This document shows, in pieces, positions 26,733 through 34,202 of a stretch of 64,000 nucleotides of DNA (the stretch's first letter is position 1; the number at the start of each line of letters is the position of its first letter). Below the pieces are notes generated by a model that saw only the letters and a list, made by a program, of their open reading frames with translations, did not search any database and had not been told where the DNA came from. The translations under genes and the position numbers were made by a program. This DNA is from Rhodospirillaceae bacterium (lineage in GTDB: Bacteria > Pseudomonadota > Alphaproteobacteria > DSM-16000 > Inquilinaceae): assembly GCA_020638575.1 (NCBI GenBank), contig JACKIH010000003.1:353501-417500 (forward strand). The letters are read 5' to 3'.

Positions 26733-26906
26733 GGCTGCTTGTCCGTGTTGCGGTCTTCGGCCGGGTGCGGTTTCGCGCCGCCCGTTCCGGGTCGCCCAGA
26801 TAGGGGGGCTTCCCCCGGCGGGAAGGTCAAGCGGGAGCAGACGGGCCATCTGCCGCACGGGTCGTACCCGTCTGCGAGGACTCCCCTATAACATATTGAT
26901 TTTATT

Positions 26907-26982
26907 GGCGACCCCGGCAGGATTCGAACCTGCGACCATCGGCTTAGAAGGCCGGTGCTCTATCCGGCTGAGCTACGGGGCC
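26907..26982 (-). tRNA. tRNA-Arg (anticodon TCT)
   Basis: 76 nucleotides read on the minus strand: acceptor arm GGCCCCG pairs with CGGGGTC (one G-U), D-arm GCTCAGCCGGATAGAGC, anticodon loop CTTCTAA within CGGCC/GGCCG-like stem, T-arm with the invariant GGTTCGAATCC, and an encoded CCA end. Anticodon TCT decodes AGA/AGG. It lies between the DUF302 gene and the NDUFS4-like gene. Confidence 0.96.
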
Positions 26983-27012
26983 GTTGCGCGCCCGCGGGCC
27001 AGGGGCGCGCCC

Positions 27013-27303
27013 CTAGCTCGGCCGCGGGCGAAAATTGTCGGAGTAGCTGCGCGGCGTCACCCGCCGCTCCTGCTCGTGCTGCACCGTGTAGTCGATGCCC
27101 TTGCGCTTGGCGTAGGCCACCGCCTCCTCTTCGGAGGAAAAGCGCAAACGCACTTGATTCAGCGTATCGCCGCTGGACACCCAGCCCATCAGCGGCTCCG
27201 GACGGCGCGGCGTCTCCAGCTCGTATTCGAGCAGCCAGTGGCGCAGGTTGCCCCGCCCGGACTGCATGGTGTTCCTCGATGGCCGGTAGATCCGTGCCCG
27301 CAT
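27013..27303 (-). CDS. NADH:ubiquinone oxidoreductase accessory subunit, NDUFS4 type
   Basis: A 96-residue protein of the ETC complex I subunit (NDUFS4/18-kDa) family, an accessory subunit of respiratory complex I found in alphaproteobacteria and mitochondria. Recognisable sequence: ARIYRPSRNTMQSGRGN, WLLEYELETPRRPEPLMGW, and SSEEEAVAYAKRKGIDYTV, ending in YSDNFRPRP. Length is typical. It lies between tRNA-Arg and tRNA-Pro on the same strand. The core nuo genes are elsewhere, as is usual for this subunit. Confidence 0.92.
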   Translation of the reverse strand: MRARIYRPSRNTMQSGRGNLRHWLLEYELETPRRPEPLMGWVSSGDTLNQVRLRFSSEEEAVAYAKRKGIDYTVQHEQERRVTPRSYSDNFRPRPS

Positions 27304-27347
27304 CGCCGCCTCCGCCTTCTCCGTCCGTGTCCGCGCTCACCCGAATA

Positions 27348-27424
27348 TGGTCGGGGCGACTGGATTCGAACCAGCGACTTCCAGTACCCAAAACTGGCGC
27401 GCTACCAGGCTGCGCTACGCCCCG
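27348..27424 (-). tRNA. tRNA-Pro (anticodon TGG)
   Basis: 77 nucleotides on the minus strand. Acceptor CGGGGCG pairs perfectly with CGCCCCG, followed by A and an encoded CCA. The anticodon stem CCAGT/ACTGG encloses the loop TTTGGGT, giving anticodon TGG. The T-arm has GGTTCGAATCC. It is 45 bases upstream (on the transcribed strand) of the NDUFS4-like gene. Confidence 0.96.
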
Positions 27425-27508
27425 CTCGGCCCACTGGTACGGGATTTGGGCTGCTCCATCAACGCATTCCACACTTTGCGGCCGGGGCGCCCCAGGGCTG
27501 CGCTACGG

Positions 27509-28039
27509 TCAGCCCTCGCCGCGCGCCAACATGTCGGCGAAGCGCAGGCGGCGGCGGCGGCCGATCTGGCGGGCGAGCAGGTTGCGTGCCTCCACGAGCT
27601 GGGCCATGCGCGGGCCCGAAGGTGCCGCCCCGGTGTCCGGGTGGTAGACCAGCGCCAGTGCGCGGAAGCGCCGCCCCAGCGCGTCGGCATCCAGGTCCAT
27701 GCCGCCGTGCCAGCCCAGCACATAGAGGGCCTCGGCGGCACTGCGCACACCGTTTTCCAGCGGTGCGAAGGCGAGGGTCTCCAGCGCTGCCCGCAATCCC
27801 GCCACCTCGGCCCCCACCTTGCGCCCCGCCTCGCCGGACCGGTCGGGCGCAGGCGACGGTGCGGCCTGGGGCGCATCGGCCGGCCGCACGGTATTGGCCG
27901 GCCGTGGCCGTGGCGGCGGCGCCTCCCACGCAGCGGCCGCGGCAGGTCCGCGGTCGGGCGGGTCGGCCTCGCGACCGAGTCGGTCGAACAGGTCGCTTTG
28001 CTCCGCAGAATCGCTGCGTTTCCGGGTGGCGCGTTGCAT
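27509..28039 (-). CDS. J-domain (DnaJ-like) protein
   Basis: A 176-residue protein with a low-complexity proline/alanine-rich N-terminal half and a C-terminal J domain (about residues 100-150): EALYVLGWHGGMDLDADALGRRFRALALVYHPDTG. The HPD tripeptide that stimulates Hsp70 ATPase is intact, inside YHPDTG, and is followed by ARNLLARQI. It would act as a co-chaperone for DnaK; its client is unknown. It lacks the glycine-rich and zinc-finger regions of DnaJ itself. The gene is upstream of tRNA-Pro on the same strand and divergent from the methyltransferase gene at 28222. Confidence 0.8.
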   Translation of the reverse strand: MQRATRKRSDSAEQSDLFDRLGREADPPDRGPAAAAAWEAPPPRPRPANTVRPADAPQAAPSPAPDRSGEAGRKVGAEVAGLRAALETLAFAPLENGVRSAAEALYVLGWHGGMDLDADALGRRFRALALVYHPDTGAAPSGPRMAQLVEARNLLARQIGRRRRLRFADMLARGEG

Positions 28040-28221
28040 GGTGCCACATTATGTGCAAGTGATTGCCCACTGTCACTCGATCTGGTGTGACGGGCGGCCG
28101 GCACCCCCGCTATGGGTTTGGGTGCGGGCCTGGGCCAGGGGACCGGCGCCACGCTGCGGCGCAAGACGATACGGTCCCGCCCTCACCGACAGCCGTTTTC
28201 GGAACCGAACGGGACAGGCCG

Positions 28222-28890
28222 ATGCCCCCGAGCAAATCCATCGTCCCTGCGTCCATCGCAGACTACCTGGACACCGTCGCCCAGCCGGAGCCCGACGCCC
28301 TGGCGGAGCTGCGCGCAGCCACGGCGGCGCATCCGCAGGCCGGCTACCAGCTCGACCCCGACGGCGGCCGGGTGCTGCGGCTGCTGACCGAACTGATCGG
28401 CGCGCGGCGGACACTGGAGGTGGGCACCTTCACCGGCTACAGCGCGCTGGCCATGGCCTTGGCCATGGGACCGGACGGCCAGGTGGTCACCATCGATATT
28501 GATTCATCGCTTCAGGATATCGCCACAACCCACTGGAAGAAGGCCGGTGTGGTGGCGCAAATCACCGCGATGACGGGGCCCGCCCGCGACCTGCTGGACG
28601 ACCTGATCCTGGAGAAAGGCGAGGCCGGCGGCTTCGACCTGGTGTTCATCGACGCCGACAAGGAAGGCTATGCCGGCTACTACGAGCAGGCGTTGGTGCT
28701 GGTACGGCCCGGCGGCGTGATCGCCTTCGACAACGTGCTGTGGCGCGGCCGCGTCGCCGATCCGAACGACAGCGGCATCCGCACCGAAGCCTTGCGCCGC
28801 CTCAACGGCATGCTGCGCGACGACGACCGCGTTACCGCCGTGCTGCTCCCGGTCGGCGATGGACTGACGGTGGCGCGCAAGCGGGCGTAG
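28222..28890 (+). CDS. SAM-dependent O-methyltransferase (caffeoyl-CoA O-methyltransferase-like family)
   Basis: Class I methyltransferase of 222 residues. The SAM-binding motif I is LEVGTFTGYSALAMALAM near residue 72, motif II VVTIDIDSS near residue 91, and the metal-binding aspartates are in FDLVFIDADKEGYAGYYEQAL near residue 140 and AFDNVLWRGRV near residue 168. Members methylate catechol-like oxygens with a divalent metal. The bacterial substrate is unknown. ATG 28222 follows GGGACAGG; the longer frame from 28063 is rejected as low-complexity. Confidence 0.9.
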   Translation: MPPSKSIVPASIADYLDTVAQPEPDALAELRAATAAHPQAGYQLDPDGGRVLRLLTELIGARRTLEVGTFTGYSALAMALAMGPDGQVVTIDIDSSLQDIATTHWKKAGVVAQITAMTGPARDLLDDLILEKGEAGGFDLVFIDADKEGYAGYYEQALVLVRPGGVIAFDNVLWRGRVADPNDSGIRTEALRRLNGMLRDDDRVTAVLLPVGDGLTVARKRA

Positions 28891-28935
28891 GCCCTTGCCA
28901 CCGCTAGCCCTGCCCCGTGCCCCGCCGCCTGCCGC

Positions 28936-29412
28936 TCAGTTCCCCTCCGCACCCTCCAGGATCACCCGGTCGCCGGCAGCGATGCCGAGCAAGGCGGTAA
29001 GACCGCCGTTGACCTCCAGCACCGCCGCCACCGGGCCGTCCGAACGCCGCGGCGTGTCGGTCTGCGGTTCGGCACGCTGCACCACATTGGCGATGGTGCC
29101 GTCCGCCCGGATGAAGATCATGTCCAGCGGGATCAAGGTGTTGCGCATCCAGAAGGAGCGCGGACCTTCTTCAGGGAAGATGAACAGCATGCCGGCGTCC
29201 TGCGGCATGTCCTCCACGAACATCAGGCCGTAGGTCTGCTGGCCGCGGTTGAGCGCCAACTCCACGTCGAAGGTGAAGCTGCCGCCGTGCTGGGTTTCGA
29301 TGGTCACCTGGCCGGTCTCGAACTCCGGCCGCGGCTGCTGGGCCGGCGCCTCGGCGGGCGGCCAGAGCGACGCGCCGGCAAGGACGAGGAAGGCGAACAG
29401 GTGGCGAAGCAT
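28936..29412 (-). CDS. DUF192 family exported protein
   Basis: 158 residues with a signal peptide (LFAFLVLAGASLWPPAEAPA). The mature DUF192 domain shows VELALNRGQQTYGLMFVEDMPQDAGMLFIFPEE, then FWMRNTLIPLDMIFI with the conserved WMxNT, and NGGLTALLGIAAGDRVIL at the end. The family is widespread, small, beta-barrel-like and of unknown function. It lies 50 bases downstream of the histone-deacetylase-family gene on the same strand and may be co-transcribed. Confidence 0.9.
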   Translation of the reverse strand: MLRHLFAFLVLAGASLWPPAEAPAQQPRPEFETGQVTIETQHGGSFTFDVELALNRGQQTYGLMFVEDMPQDAGMLFIFPEEGPRSFWMRNTLIPLDMIFIRADGTIANVVQRAEPQTDTPRRSDGPVAAVLEVNGGLTALLGIAAGDRVILEGAEGN

Positions 29413-29462
29413 CGGGGTCTCCTGTGGGGCGATCAAGGCCGCATCCATCCGGTGCCGCGGAA

Positions 29463-30617
29463 CTATGGCCGCATGACGACATCGATCACCCGGCGGATCT
29501 CGTCGCGCACCGGCCCCGGCCGCGGCGGGTCGGCGATGGTGGAAAACCAATGGTCCGGCGGGTTGCGCCCGCGGGCGCGCTGCCAGGTAAGGCCGCGCAG
29601 CACCGCCTCGGCCTCCGCCGTCGCCGGCACCGCCGGGTCGATGCCGTTCAGCGTCGCCCAAACGCCGGCCCAGCAGCGCCCCACGGACCACGGGTTGTAG
29701 CCGCCGCCGCCCAGCACCAGCAAGCGCGGCGCCAGCCCCATCATGGCGGCCACTACCCGCCACAGCGCCCCGTTGGACAACGCCAGGCGGCTCAGCGGAT
29801 CGTCGTCGAGCGCGTCGGCGCCGCATTGCAGCACAAGGACTTGCGGGCGAAAGCTGCGGGCGAGCGGCACCAGGGCCTGGCACCGGATCGTGTCCATCTC
29901 GCTGTCGTTGAGGCCGGCCGGCACCGGCAGGTTGCGCGCATGCCCGCCCGCCCTGTCCTCCGCGGCGCCGGTGCGCGGCCAGCGGGCGGCTTCGTGCACG
30001 GAAACGGTGAACACCCGGTCGTCGTCGGCAAAGGCATCCTGCACGCCGTCGCCGTGATGGGCATCCACGTCGACATAGAAAACCCGACTAAGCCCCTGGC
30101 GCAGAAGGGAAAGGATCGCCAGGACCGGGTCGTTGAGATAGCAGAAGCCGCTCGCCCGGTCCGGCCGGCCATGGTGGGTACCGCCGGCCGGGCTGTAGAC
30201 GATGCCGCCCGCGCGCAGCAACCCGGCGGCCATCAGGCAGGCGCCCGAGGCGGTGGCGGGGCGGCTGAAGATTTCCGGGAAGATGGGGTTGTCGAGCCCG
30301 CCCAGGTTGAAGCGCGCGCGGCGCTCCGGCTCCAGCTCCTGGCGGACTTCGGCATCCATCAGGGCGGCCACATAGTCGGCATCGTGGAATTGGGTGAGCT
30401 GGCAGGGCAGTGCCGCCACGCTCTCGCGGTACTGGAGCGCCGGCAGCCAGCCCATGGCGCGGGCAAGATCGGTCGCCGTCGACACCCGCGGAATCGACAG
30501 CGGGTGGCGCGCGCCGTAGCGCGAGCTGCGGTAGATCTCGTTGCCGATGAACAGGGGCAGCGCCTCGCCCGCCGCCCCGTCGGGCCCGGTGGCGGCCCCC
30601 TGCAGTGCCGTGTCCAT
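29463..30617 (-). CDS. Histone deacetylase-family amidohydrolase
   Basis: Zinc-dependent deacetylase of the class II HDAC/AcuC/acetylpolyamine amidohydrolase family, 384 residues. Signature segments: HHGRPDRASGFCYLND (active-site histidines), YVDVDAHHGDGVQDAF (zinc aspartate and histidine), CGADALDDDPLSRLALS and LVLGGGGYN. Bacterial members remove acetyl groups from polyamines, small molecules or proteins; substrate here is unknown. The start at ATG 30617 was preferred to an upstream frame to 30710. It diverges from the TPP riboswitch-thiBPQ unit, with no evident link to thiamine. Confidence 0.9.
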   Translation of the reverse strand: MDTALQGAATGPDGAAGEALPLFIGNEIYRSSRYGARHPLSIPRVSTATDLARAMGWLPALQYRESVAALPCQLTQFHDADYVAALMDAEVRQELEPERRARFNLGGLDNPIFPEIFSRPATASGACLMAAGLLRAGGIVYSPAGGTHHGRPDRASGFCYLNDPVLAILSLLRQGLSRVFYVDVDAHHGDGVQDAFADDDRVFTVSVHEAARWPRTGAAEDRAGGHARNLPVPAGLNDSEMDTIRCQALVPLARSFRPQVLVLQCGADALDDDPLSRLALSNGALWRVVAAMMGLAPRLLVLGGGGYNPWSVGRCWAGVWATLNGIDPAVPATAEAEAVLRGLTWQRARGRNPPDHWFSTIADPPRPGPVRDEIRRVIDVVMRP

Positions 30618-30706
30618 GCCCTGCAATCTGGGCAGCCCGGCAGCAATGGCCAGCCCGGCAGGCGCGCAATTGACACCGCTCCGCCGCGTCATCATTCTGC
30701 AATCGA

Positions 30707-30792
30707 CCAACTGGGGTGTCCTTCGGGACTGAGAGACGGTGCGCCGTCAACCCATTGAACCTGATCCGGGTCATGCCGGCGAAGGAAGTTGG
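30707..30792 (+). ncRNA. TPP riboswitch (THI element)
   Basis: The element has the conserved TPP-aptamer cores: GGGGTGTCC followed by GGACTGAGAGA, then AACCCATTGAACCTGATCCGGGTCATGCCGGCGAAGGAAG. Helix P1 is CCAACT (30707-30712) pairing perfectly with AGTTGG (30787-30792). It lies 62 bases upstream of thiB and should sense thiamine pyrophosphate to shut off thiamine import. Confidence 0.96.
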
Positions 30793-30793
30793 A

Positions 30794-30854
30794 GGCGGCA
30801 TCCCCCCATCTTCCCGTCGGTCGTGGCCACAATCCACCAGACGGGGATCCCGCC
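30794..30854 (+). promoter_or_regulatory. Shine-Dalgarno-sequestering hairpin downstream of the TPP aptamer
   Basis: GGCGGCATCCCC (30794-30805), starting two bases after aptamer P1, can pair with GGGGATCCCGCC (30843-30854) in 11 of 12 positions. The second arm ends at the base just before the thiB ATG and contains the GGGGAT ribosome-binding region. This is the expected expression platform for translational control: aptamer closed, hairpin formed, thiB off. The pairing is seen; the switching mechanism is inferred. Confidence 0.7.
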
Positions 30855-31865
30855 ATGAAGCCCATCCTCACCGCATCGACCGCCCTCGCCCTGGGGCTTG
30901 CCGCGGCCCCTGTACTGTCCCCGGCCCTGGCGCAGACGCCCGAGCTGGTCGTCTACACCTACTCCTCCTTCGTGTCCGACTGGGGGCCCGGCCCCGAGCT
31001 TGAGGAGATGTTCGAGGCGCAGTGCGGCTGCGATCTGGAGTTCGTGGGGGTGGAGGACGGTGTGGTGATCTTGTCGCGCCTGCGCCTGGAAGGCGACAGC
31101 ACCGACGCCGACGTCGCCCTCGGGCTCGATACCAACCTGTTGGCCGAAGCGCGCGATACCGGGCTGCTTGCCCCCCACGACCTCGACCTGAGCGATCTGG
31201 ACCTGCCGGTGGCCTGGGACGACGACGTGTTCGTGCCCTACGACTACGGCTACTTCGCCTTCGTCTACGACACCGAGGTGCTGGCCGAACCGCCGGCCAG
31301 CCTGGACGAGCTGGTCCACGGATCCGACGCCGAGGTGCTGGTGGAAGACCCGCGCACCAGCACGCCCGGCCTCGGCCTGCTGTTGTGGATGCGCTCGCTC
31401 TACGGCGACGAGGCCGACGCGGCCTGGGCCGCCTTGCGCCCGCGCATCGTCACTGTGAGTGCGGGGTGGAGCGAAGCCTACGGCCTCTTCCTCGGCGGCG
31501 AGGCGCCGCTGGTGCTGAGCTACACCACCTCGCCCGCCTATCACCGCATCGCCGAGGAGACGGAACGCTACGCCGCCGCCCTCTTCGAGGACGGCCACTA
31601 CCTGCAGGTGGAGGTGGCCGCGCGCCTGGCCGGCAGCGACCAGCCGGAGCTGGCCCGGCAGTTCCTGGAATTCCTGGTGTCGCCGGACGCCCAGGCGGTG
31701 ATCCCCACCACCAACTGGATGTACCCGGTGCGCATGCCGGAGGACGGGCTGCCCGACGCCTTCGACGATCCTTCGGCCATCACGCCGCTGCTGATCGACC
31801 CCGAGGAGGTGGCCGCAAACCGCCGCCAGTGGATCGACGACTGGCTGGAGGCCATGAGCCGGTGA
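30855..31865 (+). CDS. thiB: Thiamine-binding periplasmic protein ThiB
   Basis: Solute-binding protein for thiamine, 336 residues. The signal peptide is STALALGLAAAPVLSPALA. The mature protein opens with ELVVYTYSSFVSDWGPGPELEEMFEAQCGCDLEFV, then DADVALGLDTNLL, and YDYGYFAFVYDTE; the later GWSEAYGLFLGGEAPLVLSYTTSPAYH is characteristic of ThiB. ATG 30855 lies directly after the predicted sequestering hairpin. It is the first gene of thiBPQ and regulated by the upstream TPP riboswitch. Confidence 0.95.
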   Translation: MKPILTASTALALGLAAAPVLSPALAQTPELVVYTYSSFVSDWGPGPELEEMFEAQCGCDLEFVGVEDGVVILSRLRLEGDSTDADVALGLDTNLLAEARDTGLLAPHDLDLSDLDLPVAWDDDVFVPYDYGYFAFVYDTEVLAEPPASLDELVHGSDAEVLVEDPRTSTPGLGLLLWMRSLYGDEADAAWAALRPRIVTVSAGWSEAYGLFLGGEAPLVLSYTTSPAYHRIAEETERYAAALFEDGHYLQVEVAARLAGSDQPELARQFLEFLVSPDAQAVIPTTNWMYPVRMPEDGLPDAFDDPSAITPLLIDPEEVAANRRQWIDDWLEAMSR

Positions 31866-31900
31866 CGGGACACCGTTAGGGCCGGACGGAGGCGCGCGCG

Positions 31901-33472
31901 ATGATCTGGGGATGGCTGGCGGCGGCCGTTGTGCTGGGCAGCATCGCGGCCAGCGTGGCGGGGCTGTGGCTGGGGGCCGGCTTCCAGCCAGACCGCTTCG
32001 TCGGCGGCTACACGCTGGGCATCCTCGGCTTCACCGTGCTGGAGGCGGGGCTCTCCATGCTGCTGAGCGTCGGGCTGGCGATCCCCGCCGCTCGCGCCCT
32101 TGCCCGCCGCACGCGGTTCCCCGGGCGCGTCCCGCTGATCGCCCTGCTGGCCCTGCCCATGGTGGTGCCGCCGCTGGTGGGCGTGCTCGCCATCGTGCAG
32201 ATCTGGGGACGCTCCGGGCTGGTCAGCCGGGCCGCCCAGGCTTTGGGGCTGGAAACGTCCATCAACGTCTACGGCCTCACAGGCATCCTGCTGGCCCATG
32301 TGTTCTTCAACATGCCGTTCGCCACGCGCATGCTGTTGCAGGCCTGGGCCTCGATCCCCGGCGAGCATTGGCGGCTCGCCCGCCAGCTCGGCCTCGGCGG
32401 ACCCGGCGTCTTCCGCTTCGTGGAATGGCCGGTGCTGCGCCGCGCCCTGCCCTCGGCCGCCGCCCTGGTGTTCCTCTTGTGCTTCACCAGCTTTGCCATC
32501 GTGCTGGCGCTCGGCGGCGGCCCGCCCAACGCGACCTTGGAGGTGGCGATCTTCCAGGCGGTGCGCTTCGACCTGGATTTCGGCCTGGCGCTCGCCCTGG
32601 CGGCGATCCAGGTCACGGTGTGCGCCGCCGTGCTGATCGGCCTGGGGCGGCTGCAGCGCACGGCCCCCCTCGGCCTCGGCATCGATCCGCCGGCCGTCCG
32701 CCCCGACCTGGACGGCCGCTGGGGGCGCATCGGCGACGGTGCCGCCATCACCCTGGTGGCCGCGGTGCTGCTGGTGCCGCTGGCCGCCATCGCCGTCGAC
32801 GGGCTGCTGGGACCGGTGGCGGAGGCGCTGTCCCGCTCCGCGTTGTGGTGGGCGGCGGCGCGCAGCCTCGCCCTGGCGGTGGGCAGTGCTGCCCTGGCGG
32901 TGGCCCTGGGGTTGGCCATCGTCTCCACCTTGCGCGAGCTGCGGGTGCGCCATGGCAGGCCGCGCCTGGCCGGCGGCATGGAGGCCGCAAGTTCCCTGGT
33001 TCTCGTCGTCCCGCCCTTCGTGCTGGCGGCCGGCTGGTTTCTGCTGCTGCGCCCGGTGCTCGACGTGTTCGCCTACGGCCTCGGCCTGGTGCTGGTGGCC
33101 AATGTGCTGATCTCCCTGCCCTTTGTGGTGCGGGTGGTGACACCGGCCGCCACCATGACATTCGAGCGCACCTGGCGGCTGGCCGATTCCCTCGGCATGG
33201 CCGGCTGGCGGCGCGTCTGCCTGATCGACCTGCCGGCCCTGCGTCGGCCCGTGGGGCTCGCCTACGGTATCGCCGCAGCGCTGGCCTTCGGCGACCTCGG
33301 CGTCATCGCCATGTTCGGCACCAACGACACCCAGACGCTGCCGCTCTACCTCTACCAGCTCATCGGTGCCTACCGGATGGGCGAGGCGTCGGTGGTGGGC
33401 CTCTTGTTGGTGGTGTGCTGCCTGGGCCTGTTCGCCCTCGGCGACCGGGTGATGGGGAGGGCACGCGCATGA
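31901..33472 (+). CDS. thiP: Thiamine ABC transporter permease ThiP
   Basis: Fused double permease of 523 residues with about 12 membrane segments. Two EAA-type loops are visible, HWRLARQLGLGGPGVFRFVEWPVLRR (first half) and TWRLADSLGMAGWRRVCLIDLPALRR (second half), so each half contacts ThiQ. It ends with the sequence GDLGVIAMFGTNDTQTLPLYLYQLIGAYRMGEAS, typical of ThiP. The gene is 36 bases after thiB and overlaps thiQ by four bases (ATGA). Confidence 0.95.
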   Translation: MIWGWLAAAVVLGSIAASVAGLWLGAGFQPDRFVGGYTLGILGFTVLEAGLSMLLSVGLAIPAARALARRTRFPGRVPLIALLALPMVVPPLVGVLAIVQIWGRSGLVSRAAQALGLETSINVYGLTGILLAHVFFNMPFATRMLLQAWASIPGEHWRLARQLGLGGPGVFRFVEWPVLRRALPSAAALVFLLCFTSFAIVLALGGGPPNATLEVAIFQAVRFDLDFGLALALAAIQVTVCAAVLIGLGRLQRTAPLGLGIDPPAVRPDLDGRWGRIGDGAAITLVAAVLLVPLAAIAVDGLLGPVAEALSRSALWWAAARSLALAVGSAALAVALGLAIVSTLRELRVRHGRPRLAGGMEAASSLVLVVPPFVLAAGWFLLLRPVLDVFAYGLGLVLVANVLISLPFVVRVVTPAATMTFERTWRLADSLGMAGWRRVCLIDLPALRRPVGLAYGIAAALAFGDLGVIAMFGTNDTQTLPLYLYQLIGAYRMGEASVVGLLLVVCCLGLFALGDRVMGRARA

Positions 33473-34167
33473 TCCAGCTCAGCGGCGTGCGCTACCGGTA
33501 CGAAACCATGGTGATGGCCTACGACCTCACGGTCGAACGCGGCAGCCTGGTGACGGTGATCGGCCCGTCGGGGGCGGGCAAGTCGACGCTGCTCAACCTG
33601 ATCGCCGGCTTCGACCGGCCGCAGGCCGGCCGCGTGCTGATCGACGGCCAGGACATGACGGACCGGCGGCCGGCCGCCCGGCCCATCACCATGCTGTTCC
33701 AGGACCACAACCTGTTCGGCCACCTGACGGTGCGCCAGAACGTCGGGCTGGGCATCCATCCCGGACTGCGGCTCACACGGCCGGACGAGGCGGCGATCGA
33801 AGAGGCGCTGGCGCGCGTCGGCCTCGCCGGGTTCGCGGGCCGCCGCCCGTGGCAGCTCTCCGGCGGCGAACGTCAGCGGGTCGCACTCGCCCGCTCGCTG
33901 GTGCGCCACCGCCCGGTGCTGTTGCTGGACGAGCCGTTTGCCGCCCTCGGTCCGGCGCAGCGGCGCAGCATGATCGGCCTGGTCGAAGACTTGCGCACAG
34001 ATGCCGGGTTCACCGTGGTGATGGTGACCCATCAGACCGACGACCTGCACCGCGTGTCGGGCCGCGCCATCTTCCTGGAGGACGGGTCGATCGTCGCCGA
34101 TGCGCCGACGCGGCAGATGCTGACGAACCCGCCGCACCCGGCAGTGGCGGCCTATCTGGGCCTCTAG
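33469..34167 (+). CDS. thiQ: Thiamine ABC transporter ATP-binding protein ThiQ
   Basis: ATPase of the thiamine importer, 232 residues. Walker A GPSGAGKST, Q-loop MLFQDHNLFGHLTV (typical of ThiQ), signature LSGGERQRVALARSL, Walker B VLLLDEPFAALGPAQR, H-loop VTHQTDDLHRVS. The H-loop is followed by RAIFLEDGSIVADAPTRQML. The start overlaps the thiP stop. Its co-regulation with thiB by TPP is inferred from tight gene packing. Confidence 0.95.
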   Translation: MIQLSGVRYRYETMVMAYDLTVERGSLVTVIGPSGAGKSTLLNLIAGFDRPQAGRVLIDGQDMTDRRPAARPITMLFQDHNLFGHLTVRQNVGLGIHPGLRLTRPDEAAIEEALARVGLAGFAGRRPWQLSGGERQRVALARSLVRHRPVLLLDEPFAALGPAQRRSMIGLVEDLRTDAGFTVVMVTHQTDDLHRVSGRAIFLEDGSIVADAPTRQMLTNPPHPAVAAYLGL

Positions 34168-34202
34168 GCCGGGGGCAGGGTCGTGCGGGCAGGCGCTGCC
34201 GG

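Noticed and set aside
28063..28221. N-terminal extension of the O-methyltransferase
   Set aside because: Low-complexity residues with no family match; ATG 28222 has a good ribosome-binding site and gives normal length.
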